A stretch of 64,000 nucleotides of DNA from Phenylobacterium sp. J426 (GCF_024699945.1 NZ_JAJOMY010000001.1:1798001-1862000); one strand, 5' to 3'; shown: positions 8,155 through 18,192, counted from the first letter of the stretch. The notes: generated by a model from the sequence alone, not told the origin. A program made the numbers and translations.

Positions 8155-9059
8155 CAGTCCGCGAAGCCCTTGGCGATGCCGACACGCGCCTTGAAGGGGC
8201 TCAGCGAGCGGATGAAGCCGCTCACCACGTCCACCTTGCCCGCTGTCGCCGTGAGCACGCCATCGACGTCGCCGTCGAACTTGTAGCCGGCGTCCCAGCT
8301 GGCCTCGTGCCCGCCTCCCCCGCCCTGCTTGAACTCCAGCGTGAAGAACTGGCCGACGTAGCCGTTCTCGATCGGCGCGACGCTCACGTCTCCGGTGAGG
8401 GTGAACGCCTGCATCCACCCATCCGCCATGTCCGGCGTCAACGTACCTGAGACACCAGCGACTTCGTGGAAGTCGCTCGCCGCAGCAATCCCGGCCGGCG
8501 TTATGTTCACGTAGTCCGAGAGGAAGGCTCGGATCTCGGCGGCCGTAGCGCTGACGCCCAGCAGCGCGGCTGAGATGACGGCCCAGCGGTTGTAGGGGCC
8601 GCCCGTGCCGACCACGCCTGCCTCCGCCACCTCCACGGTCAGCGCCTGGCCCGCGATATTCGTGATGGAGCCGATCATCCGGCTCTCGACATCGCCCAGG
8701 TAGATCAGCACCACCTGCTCGTCATCTTCGAGGGTCCGGCCGCTCTCTTGCAGAACAACCGTCTTAACCCCCGCCGCCATAGTCAGGTTCGAATGCGAGG
8801 TGGCGACCTTCGTGGAGGTGGTCAGCGCCCCTTGCTGAGCCGCCAGGGCGGCGTTCTTGGCGGCTTCGGCGGCTTCGGCGTCCCCGTGTGCTTCGGTGGC
8901 GTTCGCGAAGGCGTTAGCGGCTAAGGCCACGAGCTGAGCCCGGAATCCCTGCAGCGCACCCAGGAAGGCGTTCGTGATGGCCACGAACACCGAGGCCGGC
9001 ATGGTGCTGCGGTTCGGAGCCGTCGGCAGGACGTCAACGGGCGGGGGCGGCGTCGGCAT
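8154..9059 (-). CDS. Tail tip / fibre-base protein
   Basis: This 301-residue protein follows the previous tail gene with a TGATG overlap at 9057-9061 and is itself coupled to the glycine-rich protein. It has a proline-rich start, an Ala-rich helical segment around 60-100 (ANATEAHGDAEAAEAAKNAA) similar to the stem of the tailspike, and then a beta-rich C-terminal half. It is probably part of the tail tip or a fibre connector. No enzyme motif is seen. The family is not recognised. Confidence 0.6.
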   Translation of the reverse strand: MPTPPPPVDVLPTAPNRSTMPASVFVAITNAFLGALQGFRAQLVALAANAFANATEAHGDAEAAEAAKNAALAAQQGALTTSTKVATSHSNLTMAAGVKTVVLQESGRTLEDDEQVVLIYLGDVESRMIGSITNIAGQALTVEVAEAGVVGTGGPYNRWAVISAALLGVSATAAEIRAFLSDYVNITPAGIAAASDFHEVAGVSGTLTPDMADGWMQAFTLTGDVSVAPIENGYVGQFFTLEFKQGGGGGHEASWDAGYKFDGDVDGVLTATAGKVDVVSGFIRSLSPFKARVGIAKGFAD

Positions 9060-9967
9060 CAGACCAGGCTCTCCAGATCAAGGCTGCAAAGGGCGAGAGA
9101 CGGCGGGAGAGACAGCTCGACGTTGAAGTCCTTGAAGTAGCCAAAGATGGCGGTGGACCTGAACTCGCTGTCTCCGATCCAGAGGACCGGCTTGGCGCGG
9201 TACTGCGGAAGTAGGTCCATGAGCTCGTCGACGAACCCCATGGGCACGATCACGCTGAAGGAGGCGCGCCGGCGGTAGGCCTTCTCGACGATCACGAACT
9301 CGCCCCATGGCGCATCGCCCTTTGTGGAGAAGTCGCGGATGCCGAGGCTGGGGTTCCAGCGCGTATCGCCAAGCTTCCGTGCATGCCCGATCACGAGCGC
9401 GCCGCAGGACGGCTGGCCGCCTTCGTCGATCAGGCTCACCTCCACCAGGGAACCGGCGTAGCCTGCCGGCAGGTCCGTGAGGATCAGGTCGGGCAAGCGG
9501 ACGATCGGTTCGAAAAAGTAGGCGTAGATGTCTGTTATGCCGCTATCGGAGATCAGGCCGAACGTGCGGTCGTAGACGACGCCATCCACATCATCGGTCA
9601 CCACGACCTGGACGCTGGCGGCGTTGATGCTCAGCAGAGCCAAAGTATCGGCTCGCTGGTCTGCGGGCATTTGCAGCCCCACGCCCAACAGGTCGGGCGC
9701 GCTGCTCTTCGTCTGAAGGCCGCCGTCAAACATGGCCCAGGCCGGGGTGGGCCCCTCGGGCTTCCACCACGTGGGCTCACTCTCCGGCGTCTTGTCGGTG
9801 TTGTCGGCCTGAAGCGATCGGAACTGGAAGCGCACGCCCCCGATGACGCGGTAGCGCACCGCATCCACAGCGTAGGTGTCCTCGCTCGACCATGCCTCTA
9901 CGGTGTCGGCGACGGTGGACGACACAAGCACGCTGTCATCGATGTAGGCTGGGCGGACCATCCTCAT
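9059..9967 (-). CDS. Minor tail protein, beta-rich
   Basis: This 302-residue protein starts four bases inside the end of the tape-measure gene (ATGA, 9964-9967) and ends coupled to the next tail gene. Composition and spacing suggest beta-sandwich domains, with conserved-looking patches such as FVIVEKAYRRRASFSVIVPM in the C-terminal third. It has no obvious relation to the lambda L, K or J tail-tip proteins, so this tail tip seems to be a short type. Function inferred only from position after the tape measure. Confidence 0.6.
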   Translation of the reverse strand: MRMVRPAYIDDSVLVSSTVADTVEAWSSEDTYAVDAVRYRVIGGVRFQFRSLQADNTDKTPESEPTWWKPEGPTPAWAMFDGGLQTKSSAPDLLGVGLQMPADQRADTLALLSINAASVQVVVTDDVDGVVYDRTFGLISDSGITDIYAYFFEPIVRLPDLILTDLPAGYAGSLVEVSLIDEGGQPSCGALVIGHARKLGDTRWNPSLGIRDFSTKGDAPWGEFVIVEKAYRRRASFSVIVPMGFVDELMDLLPQYRAKPVLWIGDSEFRSTAIFGYFKDFNVELSLPPSLALCSLDLESLV

Positions 9968-12900
9968 GCCGCATCTCGCTCCTTCGGCAGGCCGTCCACG
10001 TCCCAGCCGTCCAGCAGCCGCTGGATCTTGTTGGAGTTGATCAGCATGGCGTTCAGCTGCGGGCCGAGAGCGGCCACGACCGCGTCAGCGGCTCGCGACA
10101 GGTCCCCGGAGCCCGAGCCGCCCTTCAGCATCCGCGACGTCTCGGCGGCACTGTAGTAGCGAGCCGGCCCAGTCGCCTCGATCTCCGCGCCTTCCTCGCC
10201 CACCAGACGCAGGCCGCCGGGATGGAAGCCGCCACGCGCGTAGTGGCGCAGGCCAGCCGCGATCTCCGACTTGCCGGTGCGGGCGTAGTGCTCGCGCGCC
10301 GCTTCTTCCAGGGTAGCGCCAAGCTCTCGCATGACGCCGCCGGCTTCCCAGTTGGCCTTAAGATCGGGGTTGTTGGCGAGGTAGCGAGCCACGTCGATGC
10401 CGCCGGCCGCGCCGGGCGGCAGCGCCTCCAACTTCGCAAAGGCCGCGGCGAGGTTGTTCATGGCGAGCACAAGCTCGTCCACGCCGCTGGAGATGTTCTC
10501 CAGGGTCGCCAAAGCCGCCTCGGCGGCGTTCAGCTCGTTGGTGGCGATAGTCTCGGTGCTGGCGACGGCCGCCCGCACGGCTTGCAGATCTCGGCCGTAG
10601 GCCTCCGCCGTTGGCGCGACCTCCTCCGCCGCCTTCAGGTATGCCTCGGAGACGGACTGCAGGCGCTCCATGGCGTCGCGGTCCCTGGCCTTGGCCAGCG
10701 TGGCTGTGCGCTCGAACTCCACCTTCGCAGCCGCGTACTGCTGCTGCGGCGTGAGCATGGCCGAGGAACCGAGGAACAGCTCCTTGCGGAAGTCGCGAAG
10801 GGAGCCGGTGAGCGCCTTCAGCCGGGAGACGGTTTCCTGCAGCTCCTGACGCTGCTTCTGCCGCTGCGCCTCGACGATCCGGTCGACCTCGGCCTGCGCG
10901 GCAGCGACGTCCGTGAGCGCGAAATAGCGCGCCCTGAGGTCGGCCAATACCGGATCGATCGCGCGCAGCGCGGCGAGCTCGTCGGCCCGGCGGGCAGCCA
11001 GGGCTCCAGCCGCGTCACCACTCGCTTCCATGAGAGCGATCTCGAGCTCGCGCTTGCGGTTCGCGATGTCCGCGGCGCTGGACGTCTGGCCGTACTGCTT
11101 CTCGACCTCGGCGAGCTGCAACCCCGTCAGTTGGGCCAGCTTCTCCAGCACATCGAGCGACTGCTCGGCCGTCAGGTAGCCGGCCTTGACCGCCTCTTCG
11201 ACGGCCTTGCGCTGCGCCTCTGCCGCACGCTCGACCTGCTGAATGTCGTACTTGCGCGGTTCGGTGAGCCGCAGGATTTCATCGGCGATGGACTGCCCGA
11301 GGCCTTGCGCCACCTGGTAGGCCTGGAGCGAGGCGGCGATCTCATCGAAGCCCTTGCCGGCGGCGAGCATCGACCGGACCAGCTTCTCCTGCGCCTCAGA
11401 GGCGAAGTTCGCGCCGTCCAGCATCGCCTTCACGGCGGCGTCCGTCGCTGCGGCCGCATCGCCCACGGCCGACGTCAGCGTGCGGCCCGATGCGGTGTAG
11501 ACCTGGGTCAGGTCCCGCGTGCCGATGACAAGCCCAGTGATCGTGTCGCCGAGCTTGATACCGGCGGCCTCGAACGTCTTCTGAGCCTCCAGGATGGCGT
11601 CGCCGGCTGCCTTCGCGGCTTGCTCCGTCTCGCTGGTCCGCTTGTTTCCGCTGAGCGCGCCCGTGCGGAGGTCTAGGCCGGCCCCGGCGTTGGACGGCTT
11701 GCCGCCGACGTTGAGCAGCTTGGCGGCGGCGTAGAGCGCGCCGGCCGCCATCCCGATAGGGCCGAGCGCATACCCGAGTGCCATGGCGCCGCCGCTGAAC
11801 GCGCCCAGCGCGCCCATGCTACCGGCGTTGAGCAGCATGCTGCCAACGCCGATGCCCATCCCGGCGAGCCCAAGCCCGCCGCCGATAGCCTGGCCGGTGC
11901 GCCCACCGATGACCTGGCCCGCGACCGTGCCGATGGCGCTGAGCCCGCCTCCGAGACCGCCAGAGGCGAACGCGCCACGGATCCCGCCGATCGTGCCGAG
12001 CAGGCCTTGCAGCGCGCCGCTCCAGTCACCGCGGGAGAGGCTGTATCGAAGCTGCTGAAAGCCGAAGAGCACGTCGTCGAGCGACTGAAGCAGGCTGTCG
12101 AGCTGCTCCTTCACGCCGTCGATGTTCTTGACGCCTTCGTTCCACTCCTTGGCGGTCCCGAAGACCACGGTGAAGTCGACCTTCTCCAGGTCGTCCGCGG
12201 CCTTCACGCTCTCCTGGCGGATCTTGGAGAGCATCCGGAGGATGGCGTCGGTGTATTCCTCGGCGCTGATCTCCCCGCCTTCGCGGGCAGCGTCGAGCTT
12301 CGCCATCGTCTCGGCGAAGGACTTCGCGTAGCGCTCTTCCTCGTTCAGCAGATCGTCGATGACCTCGCGAGCGTCGGCGAGCCGCTTTTCGCTGTCCTTC
12401 TTGGCCTCCTTGGCGGCCTTCTCACGGGCCTTGGCGGCCGCCTTTGCGGCCTTCTCCAGCTCCTTGAGTTCCTCCTCCGACAGCTCCTTCACGGCCGACG
12501 AACCAGCCTTGAGGATGCGATCGCTGCTCTCGATCGATTTCTGCGCGGCTTCGATAGCGGCGCGCGTCGCCTCGATGTCAGCCTTGGCGCGCATCACTGC
12601 GGGCGTGTTGATCGTGGGGCGGATCGTGCCGGCGGCGTCGCCGCGCGCGCTGAAGCGTTCCGCCTCGATGGCGCGGCGGTTCTCAGCCTCGATCTGGGCG
12701 AGGGTCGCGCGGGCGTCAGCGATCTTGGCCTGCGCCGACTTAATGTTCTCTTCGGCCTGCGCCTTCTTGGCGGCGGCGTTCTTGATCGCCTCTTCACGCT
12801 CCTTGCCGCTGGCGAGGGCGGCGGTCTGCGCAGCCTCGGCGTAAGCGTCGGTCGCGGCGCTGAGCGCCGTCGTCGTCTTCACGATCTCCTTGCTGGGCTG

Positions 12901-14134
12901 ATCCATGGCGACCAGCGCCTTGTGGACCAGCCACACGGAAGTCGCGGCGGCGGTGAAGGCCACACCCCAGGGCCCGCCCAGCAGCCCGACCAGGCCCCCA
13001 GCCACACCGGTGGCCATCCTGGTCGCGACGGCGGCGCCGGTGACTGCCGTGCTGAACCGGGCTGCGGACGCGCTGGCGGTCAGGCCGGCGGCGGCCAGCC
13101 GCGTGTTCGCTGCTGCGGCCATGTCGGCGGCAATGGCGTCGCGCGCGGAGGCTGCGGCCTTGGCCGCCGAGGTGGCGACGAAGGCGGGCGCCGGCGGCGG
13201 CATAACGCACGCCCACCAGGGCGATCAGCGCGGTAGCCGTCGGGATGATCGTGTCGAGGTTGGCCGACAGGCCGGTGATCGCGCCGGAGACCCGCTGGGT
13301 CGCCGACAGCGCCTGGTCCGTCTGGCCGACGTACCGGCCGAGCGCGTTGTTCAGCACCGTCAGCGACCCGCCGATGGTCATGGCCGACTTGTCGGCCTGC
13401 GCCTCCAGGCTGCCGAAGCCGCGCAGCGCCGCCTCGAAGAACTCGCGGGAGGTGACCTCCCCAGCCTTCACCGCCTTGGTGAGCGCGCTCACCGACCCCT
13501 TGAAGCGATCCGAGCCGTTGGCCACGGCCTGGAGCAGCGGCCGGGCGGCGTCGATGAGGGAGTTGTACTCCTCGGCCTGGATCTTGGTGCCGCTGAGCGC
13601 CTGGGAGAGCTGGAGAAGGGCGCCGGCGCTATCGGCCGCGGAGCCGCCCTGCACCTTCAGCGCGGCGGCGACGCCGGTCGTGAAGCGCAGCAGCTGGTCC
13701 TGCGTCGCGCCAAGGTCTTTGCCCGCGCCAGAGAGACGGCCGAACAGCGTGCCGAGGCTTTCGAGCTCTACACCGTACTTCTGAGCGACGGCGTAGAGGT
13801 CGGCTTGGGTTGCGGCGAGCGCCTCGCCTTCCAGCCCCGCCGTCTTCAGCCGGTTGGTGAACTGGGTGTAGCCGTCGGCCAGGCGGGCTGTCTGGGCCGC
13901 GATGGCAGCGACGCCCAGGCCGGCGAGCGACGACGCCAGTAGATCGGCCGAGCGGGCGCTGGCGCTCATGGACGCGCTCATCCGCTCGGTTGAGCGCTCG
14001 ATCTGGGTAGCGCCCGACCGTATGTTGCCGCCGAGGTTGTTCCAGGCCGCCTGCGCGCGCTTGGTCCCACTCTCGAACTGCGCAGAGTCCATGCCGAGGG
14101 CGGCATAGAGCGAGCTGATGGGCCCAGTGCTCAT
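9964..14134 (-). pseudogene. Tail tape-measure protein, one frame shift near 13190
   Basis: The tape measure sets tail length and is threaded through the tail tube. Two overlapping frames give one coherent protein: an N-terminal part from 14134 (MSTGPISSLYAALGMDSAQF, then a typical tape-measure domain with LLQLSQALSGTKIQAEEYNS) and a C-terminal part of about 1080 residues with long Ala/Lys/Glu helices and a membrane-like segment around 11760-11950. The frames join at the GC-rich stretch 13187-13200, where removing one base restores a protein of about 1389 residues. The length 4171 is one more than a multiple of three, in agreement. An identical 14-bp context breaks a host gene at 51343-51356, so a sequencing error is likely. 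Confidence 0.85.
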
Positions 14135-14846
14135 GGTTCCTGCCTCGGCTTGGAGCGTCGTTTCTGGAGTTGTGCCCCGCGGGCCTGCTGCGCTCCGGAG
14201 GCGGCCTCCCAGCGGCGCATGACGTGGTAGAGCTCAGGTCCGGTCTGGACCTTCGTCGGCTCCGTCTTCACCGAGCCTTCGACGAAGCTTTCGAGGCTCG
14301 GGAAGTCCTTGCCGCCGTGCGGCCTCAGCATGTGCCAAGCCAGGTAGCGGGCGTTCTTCCGATCCCGCTCGACCCGCTGGGCTCCGCCCCTCATCGCCAG
14401 CCGCGCAAGGCGCGGGGTCTGGCGCCAGTACAGGTCCGGCGCAAAGCCGAGCCCGCACCAGGCGGTGAAGAGCTGAGCCCAGGTCGGCGGGCTTACGCCT
14501 GGGGGGCGTCATCTCCGGCGTCCGACGCGCCTCCGTCCCCATCTCCGAACGCGAGCTTGAGGGCTTGGCCGATGTACTCGGTGGCCTTACCGCCCTTTAG
14601 GGCAGGGTCCTTGAGAAGTTCGCCGGCGTCCTTCAGCGGCAGCTTCGGATGGTGCTCGCGCAAACCCGCCCAGAGAGAAGCCCGAATGGCGCCGATGCGC
14701 CCCCGCGCCATCTGCACGCCGATCTCGGCGACGGACTTGTCGAGCAGATCCTCGAGCGTGCAGATCGCGTCGATCGAGAACTGTAGGCGGTAGGCCTCCC
14801 CCGAAGCTTCGAAGGAGACCACGCCCGTTTCAGGGTTGGCCGGCAT
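14131..14846 (-). CDS. Tail assembly chaperone G-T fusion via -1 frameshift
   Basis: The upstream frame (14493-14846) ends in TAA shortly after a C6 run (14501-14506, coding strand C). Moving back one base on this run continues without a stop into PPTWAQLFTAWCGLGFAPDL and on to 14131, giving a fused product of about 238 residues. Lambda-like phages make their G-T tail chaperone by programmed -1 slippage at exactly this map position, just before the tape measure. The second part resembles the short Trp-containing chaperones that follow the first in gene-transfer-agent-like phages. The shift site is inferred. It ends four bases inside the tape-measure start (ATGA). Confidence 0.62.
14493..14846 (-). 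CDS. Tail assembly chaperone, unshifted product (GTA TAC-like)
   Basis: The 117-residue protein has the pattern of gene-transfer-agent-type tail assembly chaperones: a short beta-hairpin (VVSFEASGEAYRLQFSIDAI), then helices and an acidic Gly/Asp-rich tail. It probably coats the tape measure before the tail tube polymerises. It starts next to the tail-tube stop (shared base 14846) and its stop follows the C6 slippage run, so it is the more abundant product of a programmed-frameshift pair. Confidence 0.7.
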   Translation of the reverse strand: MPANPETGVVSFEASGEAYRLQFSIDAICTLEDLLDKSVAEIGVQMARGRIGAIRASLWAGLREHHPKLPLKDAGELLKDPALKGGKATEYIGQALKLAFGDGDGGASDAGDDAPQA

Positions 14847-15268
14847 CAGGCCGCCGAGCCCCGCACCACGGCGCCGGCGACCGCCAGCGTCAGCGTCGCC
14901 TCGGCCACGGCGGTGGCTTCGAGCGGCGTGTCGTAGCCGGTGGGGAACGCCGGATAGGTGAAGGTGATGCCGTTGGCCGTCACCCGAACATCGCGGGTCT
15001 CGCCCGAGGCGCGCCAGTCGACGATGAACTCGTCGGTGTCAGAACCCGGGACGAAGTTCATCGTCACGGTCTGTTCGCCGGGGTCGATGAAGCCCGGGAT
15101 ATACTCCCGAGTGTGGGCGGGGCTCTGCATGTGGGTGGCGTCCAGCCGCTCGCGCGACTCGTTCGGAAGGCCAACCGACTTGACCTCCTCGAACTCGAAC
15201 CACGCGCCGGGCGATGCGCCATCGTGGACTTCAAAGGACGAGCCATAGCCCGTGATCGCGTCCGTCAT
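14846..15268 (-). CDS. Major tail tube protein
   Basis: This 140-residue protein fits the siphovirus tail-tube family by size, position and pattern: SYG-like N-terminus (TGYGSSFEVHDGA), the VKSVGLPNESRERLDATHM segment found early in many tube proteins, a central beta-sandwich and a small beta C-terminus. It polymerises as stacked hexamers around the tape measure. It lies directly after the tail-completion gene and before the chaperones, as in HK97-like genomes. Confidence 0.78.
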   Translation of the reverse strand: MTDAITGYGSSFEVHDGASPGAWFEFEEVKSVGLPNESRERLDATHMQSPAHTREYIPGFIDPGEQTVTMNFVPGSDTDEFIVDWRASGETRDVRVTANGITFTYPAFPTGYDTPLEATAVAEATLTLAVAGAVVRGSAA

Positions 15269-15280
15269 TGCAGGTCTCCT

Positions 15281-15676
15281 CTAGCTGACGGTCGACCAGA
15301 CCCGGACGTCCAGGCTGGTGCGGAAGAAGTTGGAAGGGGCGCCGCTGCTCGGAGCGCCGTCGCCGGCCTCGAAGCCATCGCGCTCGTTCTCGATGAAGAC
15401 GCCCCGGAAGACCGCGTCGCTGAAGCCGCTGAGCGCGACCTTCACGGCGCGGGCGATGTTCTTGGCCTGCTCGTAGGTCGAGCCCCAGCAGTCGATCTGG
15501 ACGACACTGTCCACGAGGCCGGACGCGCCCTTAAGGTGGTAGTCGGGCCGACCGCTTACCCGCCAAAGCGCCACGGCCGGCATGCCGCGTCGACGGCTCC
15601 AGGCGATCCGCTCCGCCGGCACGAGGGCGACGAGCGCCGTCGCCGCCAGAAGGCGGGCGCGAAGTTCGTCTTCCAT
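15281..15676 (-). CDS. Tail terminator / completion protein (DUF3168)
   Basis: The 131-residue product matches the DUF3168 family: LLAATALVALVPAERIAWSR at the start, the segment VVQIDCWGSTYEQAKNIARA in the middle and a beta-strand end. Members cap the tail tube and join it to the head. Position between the HK97 gp10-like gene and the tube gene is the standard one. Confidence 0.78.
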   Translation of the reverse strand: MEDELRARLLAATALVALVPAERIAWSRRRGMPAVALWRVSGRPDYHLKGASGLVDSVVQIDCWGSTYEQAKNIARAVKVALSGFSDAVFRGVFIENERDGFEAGDGAPSSGAPSNFFRTSLDVRVWSTVS

Positions 15677-15682
15677 GGCGGG

Positions 15683-16207
15683 TCAGCCCTTCGCGGCTTT
15701 CTTCAGCGCCCGCTTTCGGGCGCGCTCAGCGGCCTTCTCGATTTCGGGCCGAACCTCGGCCTTCATGATCTCCAAGGCCTCGCCCCACTTCGCCTCCATG
15801 GCGGGACGGATGTACGGCTGAGGTGGGTGCTTCGCCGTGCCGACTTCCTGCGGCCAGGCCTGCGCAACACCCTCCTCGACGCCGACGAACACCTCAGCGA
15901 ACCGTGCAGGGTTCTCGCGGTTGAAGGCCCGCTGCGCCGCGGCAGCTTCCCGTCGCGTGGCTCCGCGCTTCATGGCCGCGGCAAAGGCAGCCTTCGACTG
16001 ATGACCCTTCGGCTTCCGTGCCGATTTGCGGATTTTCGACTTCAGAACGCCGGATCGTTCCGGAGCCAACCGCACGGCCTCCTGATGCACAGGGTCTGCG
16101 GCCTTCAGGAGCGCCCGCTGAAGCACGTTGCGGGCTGTGGCCTTGTTGAGCTCGGCCAGCGCGGCGTCGAGATCGCGGAGGCCCTCGACCCTCACCTTGA
16201 CCTTCAT
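15683..16207 (-). CDS. HK97 gp10-like head-tail protein
   Basis: This 174-residue, strongly basic protein begins with VKVRVEGLRDLDAALAELNK, a typical start for the HK97 gp10 / phage neck-type family, followed by helix-rich Lys/Arg/Ala sequence ending in ARKRALKKAAKG. The family helps connect head and tail. It shares one base with the head-closure gene stop (16207), so translation is probably coupled. Confidence 0.78.
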   Translation of the reverse strand: MKVKVRVEGLRDLDAALAELNKATARNVLQRALLKAADPVHQEAVRLAPERSGVLKSKIRKSARKPKGHQSKAAFAAAMKRGATRREAAAAQRAFNRENPARFAEVFVGVEEGVAQAWPQEVGTAKHPPQPYIRPAMEAKWGEALEIMKAEVRPEIEKAAERARKRALKKAAKG

Positions 16208-16539
16208 CAGCCTTCCTCGGCCGCAGCTGCGGTGATCTCGATTCCATCGCGCCGGCCGACTTCCTTCAGGCCGACGACGTCATAGGTCACCCCATCGCAG
16301 CGGACGCGGTCGCGCCGCTTGAGGCCGCGGGCGCGCTCGGTCGATCGGACGATGAAGCGGGTGGTGATGGTGGCGCCGAGCGCCTGAGCCCGCATGCGCT
16401 CAGCGTCGCTCACGTCCTGCTTGGAGGCCCAGACCGTGCCGATGTCGGTCCAGGCGTCAGCCGGATCGCCGAAGGCGTTCGTGCCGTCGCTCCCATAGCT
16501 CAGCAGCGTGAGCCGGCGATCCAGCTTTCCGGCGCGCAT
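16207..16539 (-). CDS. Head closure protein (head-tail joining family)
   Basis: The 110-residue product has the head-tail joining pattern: MRAGKLDRRLTLLSYGSDG at the start and WASKQDVSDAERMRAQALGA in the middle, with RDRVRCDGVTYDVVGLKEVG before the end. Such proteins (SPP1 gp16 type) plug the connector and bind the tail. Its neighbours are the gp6-like adaptor and the gp10-like gene, the normal order. Confidence 0.82.
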   Translation of the reverse strand: MRAGKLDRRLTLLSYGSDGTNAFGDPADAWTDIGTVWASKQDVSDAERMRAQALGATITTRFIVRSTERARGLKRRDRVRCDGVTYDVVGLKEVGRRDGIEITAAAAEEG

Positions 16540-16541
16540 GA

Positions 16542-16721
16542 TCAGGAATCAGCGGGCGCTGAGGGCTCGCCGTCGCCGACCGTGACCTTCGCCTTTGTCG
16601 GCTCCGCGATCTGCATGCGGACCAGCCGGTCTCCGAGTTCCTTGCTGACCTCGAAGACGTCGCCGCGACGGACCTTGAGCTTTGCGGACACGGGGTGGGG
16701 CATGAGGGCCTTCAGGCGCAT
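16542..16721 (-). CDS. Small hypothetical head-module protein
   Basis: A 59-residue frame with ATG at 16721 (MRLKALMPHPVSAKLKVRRG) fills the gap between the connector and head-closure genes and ends two bases before the next start. Size and its basic-then-acidic composition suggest a small structural or accessory protein. I know no family for it. It is supported by continuity of the gene cluster and by consistent codon use with its neighbours. Confidence 0.6.
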   Translation of the reverse strand: MRLKALMPHPVSAKLKVRRGDVFEVSKELGDRLVRMQIAEPTKAKVTVGDGEPSAPADS

Positions 16722-16750
16722 GGGTGTCTCCGTTTTGGTGAGGGCGGGCC

Positions 16751-17359
16751 TCAGGCCCAGATGCGGTAAGGGGCGAGCAGCGCCTCGACGGTCGTGCTCA
16801 TCTGCACGTCGGCGGCGACCGTACCGACGACGCCGGTCTCCCGGTTGGCGTAGAGGTCGCCGGTCATCAGCAGCACCGCGGCGGCGATCGGCGCGGGTAC
16901 GGCGGCTTGCAGCTCGTCGGCGTCGGGATCGGCGGCGTAGCCTGCGCGGTAGCGGATCCTGATGGCGTCGGCACGTTCGCGCGCGGCGGGCCAGCGGGTA
17001 TTGTACGCCGGGCGGAGCACGTAGCCCTCGGTCACCTCATAGGTGTCCGCGGTCAGCGTCTGCTCGACGCCCGAGGCGTCCAGGTACTTCACCGACACGA
17101 CGTCGATGATCGGTTGGTACGGAAGGTCGATTGTATCGCAGCGGGCGCTCTCGAAGGCGCTCAGCCGCAGCTCAAGTGTTTGGGGGCCGATGGCTCGGCC
17201 AAGCCAGCCGCCGGGCCCGTCGATGTGCGCCGACGCGGCCGCGACGTAAGCAGCGATCAGGGCGTCGTCATCAGTGTCCGCCAGATCGACGCGCAGGTGC
17301 GTCTTCGCTGTATCGAGATCGATCAGCGGTTCAGGCGGGGTGATGACGACGACGCCCAT
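16751..17359 (-). CDS. Head-tail connector / adaptor (gp6-like)
   Basis: This 202-residue protein fits the gp6/gp15-like connector family: PPEPLIDLDTAKTHLRVDLA with DTDDDALIAAYVAAASAHID is the characteristic N-terminal helical pattern, followed by a variable beta-insert and a C-terminal helix (IAAAVLLMTGDLYANRE). Members form the ring below the portal. Its place after the capsid genes and before head closure agrees. Confidence 0.83.
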   Translation of the reverse strand: MGVVVITPPEPLIDLDTAKTHLRVDLADTDDDALIAAYVAAASAHIDGPGGWLGRAIGPQTLELRLSAFESARCDTIDLPYQPIIDVVSVKYLDASGVEQTLTADTYEVTEGYVLRPAYNTRWPAARERADAIRIRYRAGYAADPDADELQAAVPAPIAAAVLLMTGDLYANRETGVVGTVAADVQMSTTVEALLAPYRIWA

Positions 17360-17364
17360 CAGGA

Positions 17365-17661
17365 TCAGGCCGCGCGCTCGGCCAGAGCCGTTTCAACGGC
17401 GGCCACGATGTCGGCCTTCTTGGTCGCGCCGGCCAGGTCGATGCCTTCCGCCTCGGCCAGAGCTTTCAGCTCGTCGACCGTCTTGGATGACAGGTCATCC
17501 TCAGCAGGCGCCCCGCCGCCTCCTTCGGTCTCGCGCAGGCAGTTCGCCTTCACCAAGCGCTCGATCTGCTCAGCCTCCAGGGCCGGCTCGATCTTGTCGC
17601 CGGGCGCGTATCGCTTCCCGGAGCGGTAGTCGACGAACTCATTGATGATCTTCAGGGCCAT
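17365..17661 (-). CDS. Small phage head-module protein with SAP/HeH-like C-terminus
   Basis: This 98-residue protein has a Lys/Asp start, a flexible Gly/Pro-rich middle (GGGGAPAEDD) and a C-terminal helix-extension-helix like segment (TVDELKALAEAEGIDLAGAT). This type of small domain occurs in nucleic-acid-binding proteins and in phage head genes of unknown role. It lies just upstream of the connector gene in the leftward unit. Confidence 0.6.
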   Translation of the reverse strand: MALKIINEFVDYRSGKRYAPGDKIEPALEAEQIERLVKANCLRETEGGGGAPAEDDLSSKTVDELKALAEAEGIDLAGATKKADIVAAVETALAERAA

Positions 17662-17715
17662 GTCGGCCTCCCTAGTGTAAGGGGCGGGCAGCGCCCGCCC
17701 CTTGCTGCGCTGCGC

Positions 17716-18129
17716 TTAACCGGCCGGGCCGTAGCGGCTGTGGCCGAGGATCGCGACCGCCGACACGAAGGCGTTGCCCGAGTTATTGGCCGGCGTGATC
17801 GTGAGGCGGAGGTACCGTTTCGAGCCGACGTAGCCGATCTTCCGAACGGCGTTGTCGTCGGCGAAGGTAAAGCCAGCGGCGGCTTCGGTGCCGGTCAGCT
17901 TGTCGTCTGGCACGGCCGCGGCGTCGGACAGGTTCGCCTGGTCGCCGTGCTCCACCAGGACAGTGAAGGTGGCGTCAGCATCGGCGAGGGCGCCGAGGTT
18001 GATGGCGAACATGCAACCGCCGAAGCCGGCGAGGTCGACGATCTGCGACACAAACGGGGTGTTGTCCGCGACAGCGGCGGCCGGGCTGATGGCCCGCACC
18101 ACCTTCAGGGAGTTGGCGAGGTCGCGCAA
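17716..18129 (-). CDS. Hypothetical head protein, possible decoration protein
   Basis: This 137-residue protein sits directly downstream of the major capsid gene. It lacks charged clusters and looks beta-rich (FAINLGALADADATFTVLVE, RKIGYVGSKRYLRLTITPAN). Beta-rich proteins of this size next to the capsid gene are often head decoration proteins, though here that is only inferred from place and composition. Confidence 0.6.
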   Translation of the reverse strand: MRDLANSLKVVRAISPAAAVADNTPFVSQIVDLAGFGGCMFAINLGALADADATFTVLVEHGDQANLSDAAAVPDDKLTGTEAAAGFTFADDNAVRKIGYVGSKRYLRLTITPANNSGNAFVSAVAILGHSRYGPAG

Positions 18130-18192
18130 AGCGATCTCCTTTCGATCTCAGGGGATGAAGGGGGCGGCCCGGCCAGAGCCGGGCCAGAGGGC

